Assembly (NCBI RefSeq): GCF_900106785.1
Contig: NZ_LT629843.1
Location: 142,290 to 206,289 of the forward strand
Reading direction: 5' to 3'
Origin: Prevotellamassilia timonensis
Lineage (GTDB): Bacteria > Bacteroidota > Bacteroidia > Bacteroidales > Bacteroidaceae
Length of the DNA: 64,000 bases
Shown here: positions 48,310 through 57,772 of the stretch, piece by piece
Layout: the number at the start of each line of letters is the position of its first letter
Position numbering within the stretch: the first letter of the stretch is position 1
The notes under the pieces: model-generated
Told to the model about the DNA's origin: nothing
Databases searched by the model: none
The model's input: the letters and a program-made list of their open reading frames with translations, nothing else
Translations under genes and position numbers: made by a program

Positions 48310-49299
48310 TCACCCACTGCGCCGGCGCAACAAAATGTACACCACAACCGGCACGCCTATGAACGGGGTGATGGCCGACAAGGGGAGTGTGCCGCGCTCG
48401 CCGGGCAAATGGGTGAGCAACAATGAGAGCAATGCCACGTTGGCACCCATAACCAAGGTGGCGGGCAACAAGCGGCGGTGGTCGGCAGTGTGCATGAGCA
48501 GGCGTACAATATGCGGCACGGCCAAGCCTATGAACGATATGGGGCCGCACAGGGCGGTGACTGCCGCAGTGAGCAGTCCGGTGAGCAGAAGCAGAATGGT
48601 GCGCACACGCTTGACGCGTATGCCAAGATTGGTGGCATAATCGGCCCCGAGCAGCAAGGCATTGAGCGGACGGGCTGCGGCCAGCAGCATGAGCGAGGGC
48701 ACTGCCACCAACGCGGCAAGCAGGGGTATGCGCTGCATAGTGAGGCCCGAAAAGTCGCCCATGCCCCACACCACATAGGAGCGCACGCCGTCGGCCGTGG
48801 CATAAAAGTTGAGCAACGAAATGACGGCCGATATGCCAAAACTGAGCATGACACCGGCCACAAGCAACGCCAATGTGCCACGCAAATAGTGGCTGCACAC
48901 GCTGAGCAGCAATATGACGGCACACGCGCCTACAAACGAGGCGGCAATGGTGAGCATCACCCCCGACAGGGCGGCACCGCCTACCACCACACTGCCACCA
49001 CACGCCAGCAGGGCTATGGCGGCACCAAGCGAGGCGCCGCTGTTGACACCAAGCAGCGAGGGGTCGGCCAGCGGATTGGCAAAGAGGGTTTGCATCACAA
49101 GTCCGCTCACCGCCAGGGCGGCACCTGCCAATATGGCGGTGAGCATTTGCGGCATACGCGATTCGAACACGATGTAGCGCACAGCCTCATCGCCTCCGCC
49201 ACAAAGCGACTGCCACACCTGCACAGGTGTCAAACTCACACTGCCGGTGAACAGGACGAGGAGGGATAACATGAGGAGCAAGGATATGGAGACTCTCAT
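48310..49299 (-). CDS. FecCD-family ABC transporter permease (B12, haem or siderophore type)
   Basis: 329 residues, 9-10 membrane helices. Family motifs: RMPQMLTAILAGAALAVSG, NPLADPSLLGVNSGA, and GPISFIGLAVPHIVRLL near the C-terminus. It moves cobalamin, haem or Fe-siderophore across the inner membrane with a BtuD-type ATPase. It starts 3 bases after the binding-protein stop. No ATPase gene follows: the operon runs into a repeat, so the ATPase must be elsewhere or lost. Confidence 0.9.
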   Translation of the reverse strand: MRVSISLLLMLSLLVLFTGSVSLTPVQVWQSLCGGGDEAVRYIVFESRMPQMLTAILAGAALAVSGLVMQTLFANPLADPSLLGVNSGASLGAAIALLACGGSVVVGGAALSGVMLTIAASFVGACAVILLLSVCSHYLRGTLALLVAGVMLSFGISAVISLLNFYATADGVRSYVVWGMGDFSGLTMQRIPLLAALVAVPSLMLLAAARPLNALLLGADYATNLGIRVKRVRTILLLLTGLLTAAVTALCGPISFIGLAVPHIVRLLMHTADHRRLLPATLVMGANVALLSLLLTHLPGERGTLPLSAITPFIGVPVVVYILLRRRSG

Positions 49300-49302
49300 G
49301 GG

Positions 49303-50421
49303 CTATTGCTTTACAGGGGTGTAATAAACATCACTGCCCTGCGGGGTACGGCCGCCGAATATGTCGGCAAGGTTCTGCAGCAGGCGCTCGGGGTGGAAGG
49401 GCACTTCTTCATAAAAAGGCACGCTGAAGGTGTTGCAGGCATAGACGCGATGCTTTTGCCACGGGGCAAACTGTGCGGCTTGCGGCATATCGCGCAGCAT
49501 CTGTGCATAGCTGAGGTCGGTTTGCTGTCCGTACTTTACGAGCCACACATCGGCCTTGGCTGCACGTTGGAACACGCTTTCAAAACTGAGCGACACGCTG
49601 CCATTCTCTGTGCGGTCGGCCCACAGGTTGCGGCCTCCGGCATCGGCTATAAACTGCCCCATGGTGCTGCGCCCGCTGGGTTGGTACCATGTGCCGCGCT
49701 GCATGAGGTCGCTCATCACCGTGGGACGAGAGCCACTGCCCCCTCGGGCCACACGCTTTTTGCAAGCGAGGTAAGCCTGTTCCACTACGGCAAACAGTGA
49801 GTCGGCACGCTGCCCCACCCCGAACAATCGGCCATAAAAGCGCATCCACTCGGCACGGGCCAGGGGCGACGTTTCCATGTAGTCGGCACACTCTATGAGG
49901 GGTATGCCGGCATTGTCGAGCGCACCATGTCCGGCATTTTCAAAGGGCGACACCAGCACAGCGTCTACCTTGTCCATGCGCATACGTTCCACATTGGGCT
50001 GCATGCTCTGCCCCATGTCGGCCACATTGGGGTGGTGCTGCAAATAGTCCCTTATGCGCTGGCTCACTATGTAGCCGGCATCGGTCACACCGCCCACGCC
50101 GTCCAATGCGTCGAGGTCGGCCAGCAACGCCAGATGTACGGCCGAAGTGACCACGGCGCGGCGCAGCGGTGTACGCACCACAGTGCCCTGCGGCAAGTGG
50201 CGGGGCATGGGCAACGAGTCGGGCACCATGACGTAAGTGGCAAGTGTGCGGGTAGTGTCCCACGGATTTTTAACAGTAGCTACCACAAAGCTGTCAGCCT
50301 CAGCCATGCCGAGCAATGTGGCATGACTGAGGCTGACAGGTTGTCCCTCGCCGCTGCGGGTGGCGGGAACGTTGCACGCTGCAAGCAGCAACGCGGTTAT
50401 AAGTATGTAAAGGTATTTCAT
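49303..50421 (-). CDS. Periplasmic binding lipoprotein of a FecB/BtuF-type transporter
   Basis: 372 residues. Lipobox ITALLLAAC gives a lipid-anchored Cys16. The mature part is the two-lobe helical-backbone binding fold (AVVTSAVHLALLADLDALDGVGGV, MRMDKVDAVLVSPFEN, a long helix, then NLWADR). It captures the ligand for the permease encoded just downstream. The ligand cannot be assigned; no TonB receptor or B12 riboswitch is seen in the 100 bases upstream. Confidence 0.88.
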   Translation of the reverse strand: MKYLYILITALLLAACNVPATRSGEGQPVSLSHATLLGMAEADSFVVATVKNPWDTTRTLATYVMVPDSLPMPRHLPQGTVVRTPLRRAVVTSAVHLALLADLDALDGVGGVTDAGYIVSQRIRDYLQHHPNVADMGQSMQPNVERMRMDKVDAVLVSPFENAGHGALDNAGIPLIECADYMETSPLARAEWMRFYGRLFGVGQRADSLFAVVEQAYLACKKRVARGGSGSRPTVMSDLMQRGTWYQPSGRSTMGQFIADAGGRNLWADRTENGSVSLSFESVFQRAAKADVWLVKYGQQTDLSYAQMLRDMPQAAQFAPWQKHRVYACNTFSVPFYEEVPFHPERLLQNLADIFGGRTPQGSDVYYTPVKQ

Positions 50422-50518
50422 CGTTGTTACGTGTTAGGACAATATGGCGCGCATTATCCGCACATCAGCACATTTGCGAACGCCACAAGCATTTGCACAT
50501 CTGCGGGCTCTGCGAGCA

Positions 50519-51559
50519 TCACACCGTTATTTCGCCTGCAATATTGGTATTCATCAGTCTGACTATCTCGTTGTGCGAATAGCCATGTCCGAGCAAGAAC
50601 ATGAGTTTGGTTATCATGCCCTCAACAGTAGAATCGTAGCCGTTTATCACCCCGGCCTGCAACAGTTGCAGCCCCGTTTCGTAGCGGTGCATCTCAACCG
50701 TGCCTTTGAAGCACTGCGTGATGTTGACCACTATGACGCCGCGGTTGACAAGTTTGCGAATGCTCTCGACAAACCACGGTTTCTGCGGTGCATTGCCCGC
50801 ACCAAAGGTTTTCATCACCACCGCACGCAGCCCGCTCACGCTGAGCATGGTGTCTATCACCTCCTTGCGAATGCCGGGGAAGAGTGTGAGAATCATCACA
50901 TTATTGTCGAGCAAATAGTGCGGACGGAAGGGCGCGTCGGGACGCGGACGACGAATAAGGTGCGTTTCGTACTTGATGTGAATGCCAGCATGAGCCAGCG
51001 ACGGCAAGTTGAACGAACGGAAGGCATTGAAGCCCTCTGAGTTTATTTTGGTAGTGCGGTTGCCACGCATCAGGCGGCTCTCGAAAAATATGCACACCTC
51101 AGGCACCACGGGGTGCCCCATTTGGTCGCGTGCCGCAGCTATCTCGATGCTCGTCAGCAAATTTTCCTTGCCATCGGTGCGCAACTGCCCTATCGGCAAC
51201 TGCGAACCGGTAATGATGACGGGCTTGCCCAGATTTTCGAGCATATAACTCAAGGCCGACGCGGTGTAGGCCATGGTGTCGGTGCCATGCAGCAGCACAA
51301 AACCGTCATAATGGTTGTAATGGTCGGCTATGATGTGCGCCATCTTTATCCAATAGCGCGGCTCCATATCGCTCGAGTCAATCGGCGGGTCAAAGGCCAG
51401 GGCATCGATGTGGTAATTGAACTGGCGGAGTTCGGGCACATGGAGCTTGAACTGTTCAAAATCAAAGTTCTCCAACGCACCTGTTTCGGGATTTTCAATC
51501 ATGCCGATGGTGCCGCCCGTGTATATAATGAGTATGTGTGGTGTGCTCGGATTATCCAT
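50519..51559 (-). CDS. ansA: L-asparaginase, type I (cytosolic)
   Basis: 346 residues from ATG 51559; the longer frame to 51661 crosses a terminator and is rejected. Catalytic motifs: IIYTGGTIGM with the first Thr, and LLHGTDTMAYTASAL with the second Thr-Asp. No signal peptide, so cytosolic, as in type I enzymes. It converts asparagine to aspartate and ammonia. A TATTTTTG box lies 8 bases upstream of the ATG, giving an almost leaderless transcript. Confidence 0.93.
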   Translation of the reverse strand: MDNPSTPHILIIYTGGTIGMIENPETGALENFDFEQFKLHVPELRQFNYHIDALAFDPPIDSSDMEPRYWIKMAHIIADHYNHYDGFVLLHGTDTMAYTASALSYMLENLGKPVIITGSQLPIGQLRTDGKENLLTSIEIAAARDQMGHPVVPEVCIFFESRLMRGNRTTKINSEGFNAFRSFNLPSLAHAGIHIKYETHLIRRPRPDAPFRPHYLLDNNVMILTLFPGIRKEVIDTMLSVSGLRAVVMKTFGAGNAPQKPWFVESIRKLVNRGVIVVNITQCFKGTVEMHRYETGLQLLQAGVINGYDSTVEGMITKLMFLLGHGYSHNEIVRLMNTNIAGEITV

Positions 51560-51566
51560 AACGCTG

Positions 51567-51574
51567 CAAAAATA
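51567..51574 (-). promoter_or_regulatory. -7 box of the asparaginase gene
   Basis: TATTTTTG on the - strand, right against the start codon; exact consensus. Confidence 0.45.
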
Positions 51575-51590
51575 CGAAAAAAACACAGAA

Positions 51591-51642
51591 AAGCCCCAAT
51601 CATTAGCGTCAGGCGTTAAACTTTGGCTAATGATTGGGGCTT
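51591..51642 (-). terminator. Terminator of the DPP-IV gene
   Basis: AAGCCCCAATCATTAGC (51591-51607) pairs perfectly with GCTAATGATTGGGGCTT (51626-51642), followed on the - strand by TTCTGTGTTTTTTTC. Confidence 0.9.
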
Positions 51643-51665
51643 TTGCCGTTGTATGCACCAATTAC

Positions 51666-53891
51666 TTACTTCAGTTTCTCAACAAAGTAATCACTGATGG
51701 TTTTGAACAGATGCAGGCGGGTGTTGCCGCCAAATATGCTGTGATTGCGGTTGGTGTATATTTGCTGACGGAACATCTTGCCCTGCTGCACATAGGCTTC
51801 GCTCACCTCGGTAAAATTGCGGAAGTGCACATTGTCGTCGGCCGTGCCATGAATGAGCAACAAGTCGCCGCTCAAGTTAGCCGCACGCTCTATGGGGTTG
51901 ACAGCATAGCCCGTTGGATTCTCCTTCGGGGTACGCATGTAACGTTCGGTGTACACCGTGTCATAGTATTTCCAGTTGCTTGGAGCGGCCACAGCCACAC
52001 CGGCACGGAACACCTTGCGGCCTTCGCTCATCGACATCAGCGTGTTGAAGCCACCAAAGCTCCAGCCCCAGATGGCTATGCGGTCCTTGTCAACATAAGG
52101 CAGCGAGCCAAGGTAAAGTGCGGCCTCCACTTGGTCTTTCGACTCCTTGTCGCCAAGATTGAGGTAGGTGCACTTTTCAAAGTCGGCACCACGCGAGCCT
52201 GTGCCGCGTCCGTCTACACACACAAACACAAAGCCCTGGTTGGCCATGTAGCTCTCCCACTGTCCGCCGGGGTAGAAGCCCATGTTCCATGAGTCGGTCA
52301 CCTCCTGCGAGCCGGGACCCGAGTACTGGTACATGATGACGGGATACTTCTTTGAGGCATCAAAGTTGCGGGGCTTTATCATCCAGCCGTTCAGCTCCAC
52401 GCCTTCCGAGGTTTTGAAGGTGAAGAACTCCTTCTGCCCCAGCAGCGGTGTCACATTATCCTTCAGTGCCTTGTTGTCAACCATAGTCGATATAACCTTG
52501 CCGTTGGCAGCATCGCGCAGGGTGGTTACGGGGGGCTGGGTGGCCGATGAATAGATGTTGAGGAAATACTTCATCGATGTGCTGAAGGTGGCATTGTTTG
52601 TACCGACCTCGGTAGAGAGCTTGCGCTCCTTGCCACTCTTGTCTATCGAATAGACGGCGGTGCGCAACGGGCTCTCTTGGTGCGACGCGTAGTAGAAGCG
52701 GCCGTTCTGCGCATCATAACCATAAAAGGCCGACACGTCGTAGTTGCCCCTGGTCACCTGACGCTCAAGCTTGCCATTGAGGTTGTACCAGTAAATGTGC
52801 TTGTAGCCCGAGCGGTCGCTGATGTAGCCAAAGTGGTCGCCATAGAACTTGAGACTGCCGTAAGCGGTCTCGGGCACATACTTGGCATTTTCCTCGCGCA
52901 CAGCCAGTTTGCACTCTGTGCTGCGCGGATTGGCCATGTAGATGTCCATGCGGTTTTGATGGCGGTTGAGGGTGACCACAGCCAGTTTGGCGGGGTCGCT
53001 CGTAAAGTGTATGCGTGGCACATAACCGTCGGAGTCGAGCGGGAGTTTGAGTGTGCGGGTTACACGGTTCTTGATGTCGAAGGTCATCACCGTCACATCA
53101 CTGTTTTTGGCACCGGCCACAGGATATTTGTAGTTGTAGGCACCGGGATATTCGTCATACTCCTGACGGGTGGGATAAGCGCCCTTAAACTCCTGAATGC
53201 TGTAAACGGGCACCTTGCTCTCGTCGTAGCGCACCCAGGCAAGCATCTGCGAGTCGCTCGAAAAGTCGAACGAACGGGCTGTGGTAAACTCCTCCTCGTT
53301 CACCCAGTCGGGCAGACCATTTATCACCTCGTTAAATTTGCCGTCCTTCGTCACCTGGCTCTCGGCATTGCCAAAGAGCAGCTTTACGAGGAACAGGTTG
53401 TTGTCGCGCACAAAGGCTATGACATTGCCATCGGGCGAGAAAAGGGGCATTTGCTGCGGCCCGCCGTCCGACAGAGGCTCATACTTTTTGTTCTGCACAT
53501 CATATATGTAATATTCGGCAGTGTATGAGCGGCGGTAAATGGGCTTAGTTTGCGTACGCAGCAATATGCGGCGTTCGTCGGGCGACATGATGTAGCCGTC
53601 AATGGCCTTCAGTTTGGCATCGCCCCGTGCCTGGTCGGCGTCAAACAGCACTTCAATTTCCTTACCCGTTTTGAAGGAACGGCGTATGATGCGTTTGCTG
53701 TCGTCAGAAAGTTGCGTATAGCTTTCGCCGTCCTTCATCGGATTTACGCCATACACATATTGCGGGTTATACTTGCCGCCTGTGATGTCCTCGAGCGTGA
53801 GCTGCTGGTCATTTTGCGCCACAGCCTTCGAACCGCCAAGGAATATGCCGCCCACAAACAGGCTGGCTATAATGAGTAGAAATCGTTTCAT
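51666..53891 (-). CDS. Dipeptidyl peptidase IV (S9B)
   Basis: 741 residues. Signal peptide (LLIIASLFVGGIFLGG ... AVA). The beta-propeller spans about 50-480, with the substrate-amine Glu pair in NEEEFTTARSF. The alpha/beta hydrolase domain has GWSFGG (Ser near 610), HGTADDNVHF (Asp near 683) and NHSIFGG (His near 717). It cuts X-Pro or X-Ala dipeptides from peptide N-termini in the periplasm, a main route of peptide use in Porphyromonas and Prevotella. Monocistronic with a strong terminator. Confidence 0.95.
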   Translation of the reverse strand: MKRFLLIIASLFVGGIFLGGSKAVAQNDQQLTLEDITGGKYNPQYVYGVNPMKDGESYTQLSDDSKRIIRRSFKTGKEIEVLFDADQARGDAKLKAIDGYIMSPDERRILLRTQTKPIYRRSYTAEYYIYDVQNKKYEPLSDGGPQQMPLFSPDGNVIAFVRDNNLFLVKLLFGNAESQVTKDGKFNEVINGLPDWVNEEEFTTARSFDFSSDSQMLAWVRYDESKVPVYSIQEFKGAYPTRQEYDEYPGAYNYKYPVAGAKNSDVTVMTFDIKNRVTRTLKLPLDSDGYVPRIHFTSDPAKLAVVTLNRHQNRMDIYMANPRSTECKLAVREENAKYVPETAYGSLKFYGDHFGYISDRSGYKHIYWYNLNGKLERQVTRGNYDVSAFYGYDAQNGRFYYASHQESPLRTAVYSIDKSGKERKLSTEVGTNNATFSTSMKYFLNIYSSATQPPVTTLRDAANGKVISTMVDNKALKDNVTPLLGQKEFFTFKTSEGVELNGWMIKPRNFDASKKYPVIMYQYSGPGSQEVTDSWNMGFYPGGQWESYMANQGFVFVCVDGRGTGSRGADFEKCTYLNLGDKESKDQVEAALYLGSLPYVDKDRIAIWGWSFGGFNTLMSMSEGRKVFRAGVAVAAPSNWKYYDTVYTERYMRTPKENPTGYAVNPIERAANLSGDLLLIHGTADDNVHFRNFTEVSEAYVQQGKMFRQQIYTNRNHSIFGGNTRLHLFKTISDYFVEKLK

Positions 53892-53918
53892 GGTGAATTC
53901 GTAAAATTATTAAACTTT

Positions 53919-54360
53919 CGGATTTAGCAAAAGCGGGCTGAAGGCCCAATGGAGCACATAGCCCAGGGCAAGCGAAGCGACACCCTGGGTTCCCCGTGTT
54001 GGAGCAGTCGCGCCCTGTAAGGGCAAAAGCATTAAATGTGCGTTTTAGAATCTCATCGGACAGCAATAACAATGAATAAAATCCCCCACAAAACGGTCTC
54101 GCCTTTGATGCCAATTTTGAGCCCCCTACTTGTAAGGGCAAAAGCTTTAATCCTTTATGTTGTTATCCTTACTTGATAGTTGAAGCCTCGGTCGTAGAGT
54201 GGAACATCGTATGTATATTTTGTTCAATAACTGCACCATGGTTTAAGGCTTTTGCCCTTACAGGGCGCGACTGCTCCAACACGCGATACCCAGGGTGCCG
54301 CTTCGCTTGCCCTGGGCTATGTGCTCCATTGGGCTTTCAGCCCGCACTTACTAAATTCGG
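53919..54360. repeat. Large inverted repeat of the GCCCTTACAGGGCG family
   Basis: Left arm 53919-54030, right arm 54247-54360 (about 112 bp each). They pair through GCGGGCTGAA, CCCAATGGAGCACATAGCCC, AGGGCAAGCGAAGCG, CCCAGGGT and TTGGAGCAGTCGCGCCCTGT. The 216-bp centre holds another element (about 54094-54151, GGTCTCGCC ... TGTAAGGGCAAAAGC) with an inverted relative at about 56827-56895. It fills the gap between pyrE and DPP-IV; no gene. Confidence 0.85.
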
Positions 54361-54378
54361 AAGTTGAGTAAAATTATT

Positions 54379-54427
54379 AAATGTGCAGATGGCATGACGT
54401 TTACAAGCGCATTTCATCTGCACATTT
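54379..54427 (-). terminator. pyrE terminator
   Basis: AAATGTGCAGATG (54379-54391) pairs perfectly with CATCTGCACATTT (54415-54427), then AATAATTTTAC on the - strand, 70 bases beyond the pyrE stop. Confidence 0.7.
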
Positions 54428-54496
54428 TATTATATCAGAGCGCTAAGCGAGCATTTACATATTAGCACATCAGCGCGCTTCTGCGCCCCAAGCGCC

Positions 54497-55129
54497 TTAC
54501 TTTCCCCATTCGCTGGGGTTGGCGCGCCACTCGTGCAACATGGCCACGTGCTCCTGCTTGATATAGCCGGTGCCGAGAGCCACCTCAACCACTGCCTCGT
54601 AGTTAGTGAGCGTGGTAAGTTCCACGTTAGCTGCCTTGAAAGCCTCTTCGGCCACGGGGAAACCATAGGTGTAGCTGGCCACCATGCCAATCACCTCGCA
54701 ACCATGCTGGCGCAAAGCCTCAACAGCCTTCAAGCTGCTGCCGCCGGTCGAGATGAGGTCCTCTATCACAACCACTTTCATGCCCTTCTGCAGGTCACCC
54801 TCAATCAGGTTTGTCATACCGTGGTCTTTGGGTTTCGAACGCACATAGGCAAAGGGCAGACCAAGCGCATCGGCCACCAATGCGCCCTGGGCTATGGCAC
54901 CCGTGGCCACACCCGCAATGGCATCAGCCTCAGGATACTTTTCTGCCACGATGCGGCTCAACTCCAACTTGACAAAGCTGCGCAAAGCGGGGAATGCCAA
55001 AGTCTTGCGGTTGTCGCAATAGAAAGGCGACTTCCAGCCACTGGCCCAAGTGAAGGGCTGTTCGGGTTGCAACTTAATAGCCTTTACATTAAGCAGTTTC
55101 TCTGCAAAAATCTTTTCGAGCGTACTCAT
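54497..55129 (-). CDS. pyrE: Orotate phosphoribosyltransferase
   Basis: 210 residues. Converts orotate and PRPP to OMP in pyrimidine synthesis. The PRPP-binding loop is VVVIEDLISTGGSS; the flexible catalytic loop has SKPKDHG; FTWASGWKSPFYCDNR near the start is typical. Full length, cytosolic. Its promoter abuts the divergent sulfatase promoter. Confidence 0.96.
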   Translation of the reverse strand: MSTLEKIFAEKLLNVKAIKLQPEQPFTWASGWKSPFYCDNRKTLAFPALRSFVKLELSRIVAEKYPEADAIAGVATGAIAQGALVADALGLPFAYVRSKPKDHGMTNLIEGDLQKGMKVVVIEDLISTGGSSLKAVEALRQHGCEVIGMVASYTYGFPVAEEAFKAANVELTTLTNYEAVVEVALGTGYIKQEHVAMLHEWRANPSEWGK

Positions 55130-55151
55130 ATCTGTATGTTTTTTAATGTCT

Positions 55152-55167
55152 TACTTTTGCAAAGGTA
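55152..55167. promoter_or_regulatory. Back-to-back -7 boxes for pyrE and the sulfatase gene
   Basis: TACTTTTG (55152-55159) on the + strand and TACCTTTG (55160-55167) on the - strand lie directly next to each other. Both match TAnnTTTG exactly, so the two divergent promoters must share or compete for polymerase. Confidence 0.65.
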
Positions 55168-55243
55168 CAATTTTCGGGCGTGTATGCACCCTTTATGCCT
55201 ATTTATTTGTACTTTTGGGCTATACTTATTTCTGCGTCCAATT

Positions 55244-56758
55244 ATGCTGAAACCACTTACAAGCTTGCTGGCAGCCCTCCCCTTGTGTGCCGCTGCACAG
55301 CAACTCAAACCCAATATCATTGTACTCGTGGCCGACGACCTTGGCTATGGCGACCTGTCCTGCTATGGTGCCACACGGGTGAGCACCCCCACCGTCGACA
55401 GTTTGGCCGCCAACGGGGTGCGCATGACTAACATGCACGCCTGCGCCTCCACGTCCACCCCTTCGCGCTACGCGCTGCTCACTGGCGAATACCCTTTCCG
55501 CCGCACCGGCACCGATGTGGCAGCGGGCAATGCCGGCATGATTATAAAACCTGGCCAAACCACCGTGGCCGACCTCATGCACCGCGCAGGCTACGCCACC
55601 GCCGCCATAGGCAAATGGCACTTGGGCCTGGGCAGCCGCACAGCCGCACAGGATTGGAACGGCGCCATCGACCTCACACCACGCGACCTCGGCTTTGACT
55701 ACCACTACATCATGGCGGCCACCGCCGACCGCGTGCCCTGCGTGTACATCGAAAACGGCCGTGTGGCAAACTACGACGCCTCGGCCCCCATCAGCGTAAG
55801 TTACCAGCACAACTTCGAGGGCGAACCCACGGGGCGCAACAATCCCGAACTGCTCACCAAACTGCGGCCCAGCCACGGTCACGACATGAGCATCGTCAAC
55901 GGCATATCGCGCATTGGCTACATGAAGGGCGGCGGTCGTGCTCTGTGGCGCGACGAGAGCATTGCCGACAGCATTGTGAGCCACGCCATTGGCTTTATCG
56001 ACTCACACCGCGCCACCCCTTTCTTTATGTACTTGTGCACCAACGACGTGCATGTGCCACGTATGCCTCACGAGCGTTTCCGAGGCAAGAGTGTAATGGG
56101 TCTGCGCGGCGAGGCCATCATGCAGTTCGACTGGACGGTGCGCCAAATTACCGATGCACTGCGCCAGCGCGGCATCGACCGCAACACGCTCATCATCATC
56201 ACAAGCGACAACGGCCCTGTACTCGACGACGGTTATCAGGACCGCGCCATCGAGCTTTGCGGCACCCACAAGCCGAGCGGCCCCTACCGCAGCGGCAAAT
56301 ACAGTGCCTACGAGGGTGGTTCGGCTGTACCCTTCATCGTTTATTGGCCCGAGGGGGCGGCCCAAGGCATGACAAGCGATGCCCTTGGTTCGCTCATCGA
56401 CATGCCGGCCTCATTGGCTTCACTGTCCGATGTTGCACTCCAGCCCGCCGAGGCACACGACAGCCAGAACCACATCTCCACCTGGTTGGGCCGCGACACC
56501 CGTCCGCGCGATTATGCCATAAGCATGGCCAGCAACCGCAGCCTGACGTTGCGCACGCAGCACTACAAATACATCTCACCTTCCGACGGCGGTCCCATGA
56601 TTACCTGGGGGCCAAAGATTGAAACGGGCTACCGCCCCACCCCGCAGCTCTACGACCTGAGCAAGAGCGCCTACGAGCAAACCGACATTGCCAAGGAGCG
56701 CCCCAAACTGCTGCAACGTCTGCAGCGCCTGCTTGGCGAGGTGAGAGGGGGGAAATAA
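55244..56758 (+). CDS. Secreted S1-family sulfatase, serine type
   Basis: 504 residues from ATG 55244; the frame is open further left but that part is antisense to pyrE. Signal peptide LKPLTSLLAALPLCAAAQ. Metal-binding ADDLGYGDLS. The maturation motif is S71-T-P-S-R (in CASTSTPSR), so the formylglycine would be made from Ser rather than Cys, as by an anSME-type enzyme. Also present: GKWHLG and TSDNGP. Expected to remove sulfate from a glycan (mucin or glycosaminoglycan) in the periplasm. Confidence 0.93.
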   Translation: MLKPLTSLLAALPLCAAAQQLKPNIIVLVADDLGYGDLSCYGATRVSTPTVDSLAANGVRMTNMHACASTSTPSRYALLTGEYPFRRTGTDVAAGNAGMIIKPGQTTVADLMHRAGYATAAIGKWHLGLGSRTAAQDWNGAIDLTPRDLGFDYHYIMAATADRVPCVYIENGRVANYDASAPISVSYQHNFEGEPTGRNNPELLTKLRPSHGHDMSIVNGISRIGYMKGGGRALWRDESIADSIVSHAIGFIDSHRATPFFMYLCTNDVHVPRMPHERFRGKSVMGLRGEAIMQFDWTVRQITDALRQRGIDRNTLIIITSDNGPVLDDGYQDRAIELCGTHKPSGPYRSGKYSAYEGGSAVPFIVYWPEGAAQGMTSDALGSLIDMPASLASLSDVALQPAEAHDSQNHISTWLGRDTRPRDYAISMASNRSLTLRTQHYKYISPSDGGPMITWGPKIETGYRPTPQLYDLSKSAYEQTDIAKERPKLLQRLQRLLGEVRGGK

Positions 56759-56930
56759 AGCGCGGCGCATAAAAAAAGTATGGATATTATTATTGCCTGG
56801 TAAAACTCCAAAGCACATAGTATAGTAATGCTTTTGCCCTTACAGGCAGGGCGTTCAAAATATACCTTTTGGCGAGACCATTTTGAGGCATTTTTAAGTT
56901 GCTTAAAAACGCGTTGCAAAAAAACGCTAC

Positions 56931-57043
56931 CACTAATGGGGGCGACGCGTCCCGCGTTGGGATAGAGAAAGGAGGGAAATACAAACTCTACTAAATAATA
57001 GCTATATATTTTCCCGACGCGGGACGCGTCGCCCCCATTAGTG
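56931..57043. repeat. GACGCGTC palindromic repeat, copy C
   Basis: Arms 56931-56961 and 57013-57043 (31 bp, one mismatch) carry CACTAATGGGGGCGACGCGT, with a 51-bp A+T-rich centre unlike that of copies A, B and D. Confidence 0.88.
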
Positions 57044-57345
57044 CTTGCGTTTTTGGCTTGAGTCTCAGCGTTTTTAGTTTGTGGTTCCGGGTTATGCGCA
57101 ATAGTGTCTATCAGTTTGTCAACGCCACGTTTCACAATGGCATCGGCATAGCGCAGCATTCTGTTAAGCATTTGTTTCATGGTAGTCAATACAATTTGGT
57201 TTAGTACAAAAGTAAAGTTGAATTAAAGTACTGCAAAGGTAACACCAAGGCATTGCACCCAACAAAAAAAGTGTACAATTTGTACACAAATATTTGCCCT
57301 CTCCCCGTCATCCCTCTTGTAAAAGAGTGCGTGTATTTTTACTGC

Positions 57346-57705
57346 CATCTTACACTTTTTGTGCGTAACAAGTTGATATACAGAGATTTCAAGAGTGTAA
57401 GATGATTTCAAAGTATCTTACACACCCCTGCATACATCTTACACGCCTCACCCCGCTGTCTCGCAGCCGGTTTTGTCGTATGCGGTGGGATTTACGCCAC
57501 GGGGACGTAGGAGAATCTGTCGGAGCAACTGACTTTTCTATTCCCCTATGCCGTGATATCTTCCTCCCATGCCTGTGCCGTGTGGCAGCGTGAGGGTTGT
57601 GTAGGATGCGTGTAGGTTTGTGTAGGTGGATTTGGCAGCATCTTACACTAAGCAAAGCATTGATAGCCAATGAGTTACAGCGTATCAGTGTAAGATGTAA
57701 GATAC
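57346..57705. repeat. Cluster of GTGTAAGATG boxes
   Basis: Boxes at 57346 (-), 57395 (+), 57414 (-, TATCTTACAC), 57435 (-), 57639 (-) and 57688 (+), with a partial GTAAGAT directly after the last. The same 10-mer in both orientations within 360 bp looks like iterons or regulator sites. The intervening 57450-57630 shows no gene. Confidence 0.7.
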
Positions 57706-57772
57706 TCGGCAAGTAAAGTTTTTGTAGTATGGTAAAGGTCCCGCACCATTAAACGCAAGCACAAAACGCTAT

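Noticed and set aside
54533..55243. N-terminal extension of the sulfatase ORF
   Set aside because: It is antisense to pyrE; the signal peptide and promoter place the start at 55244.
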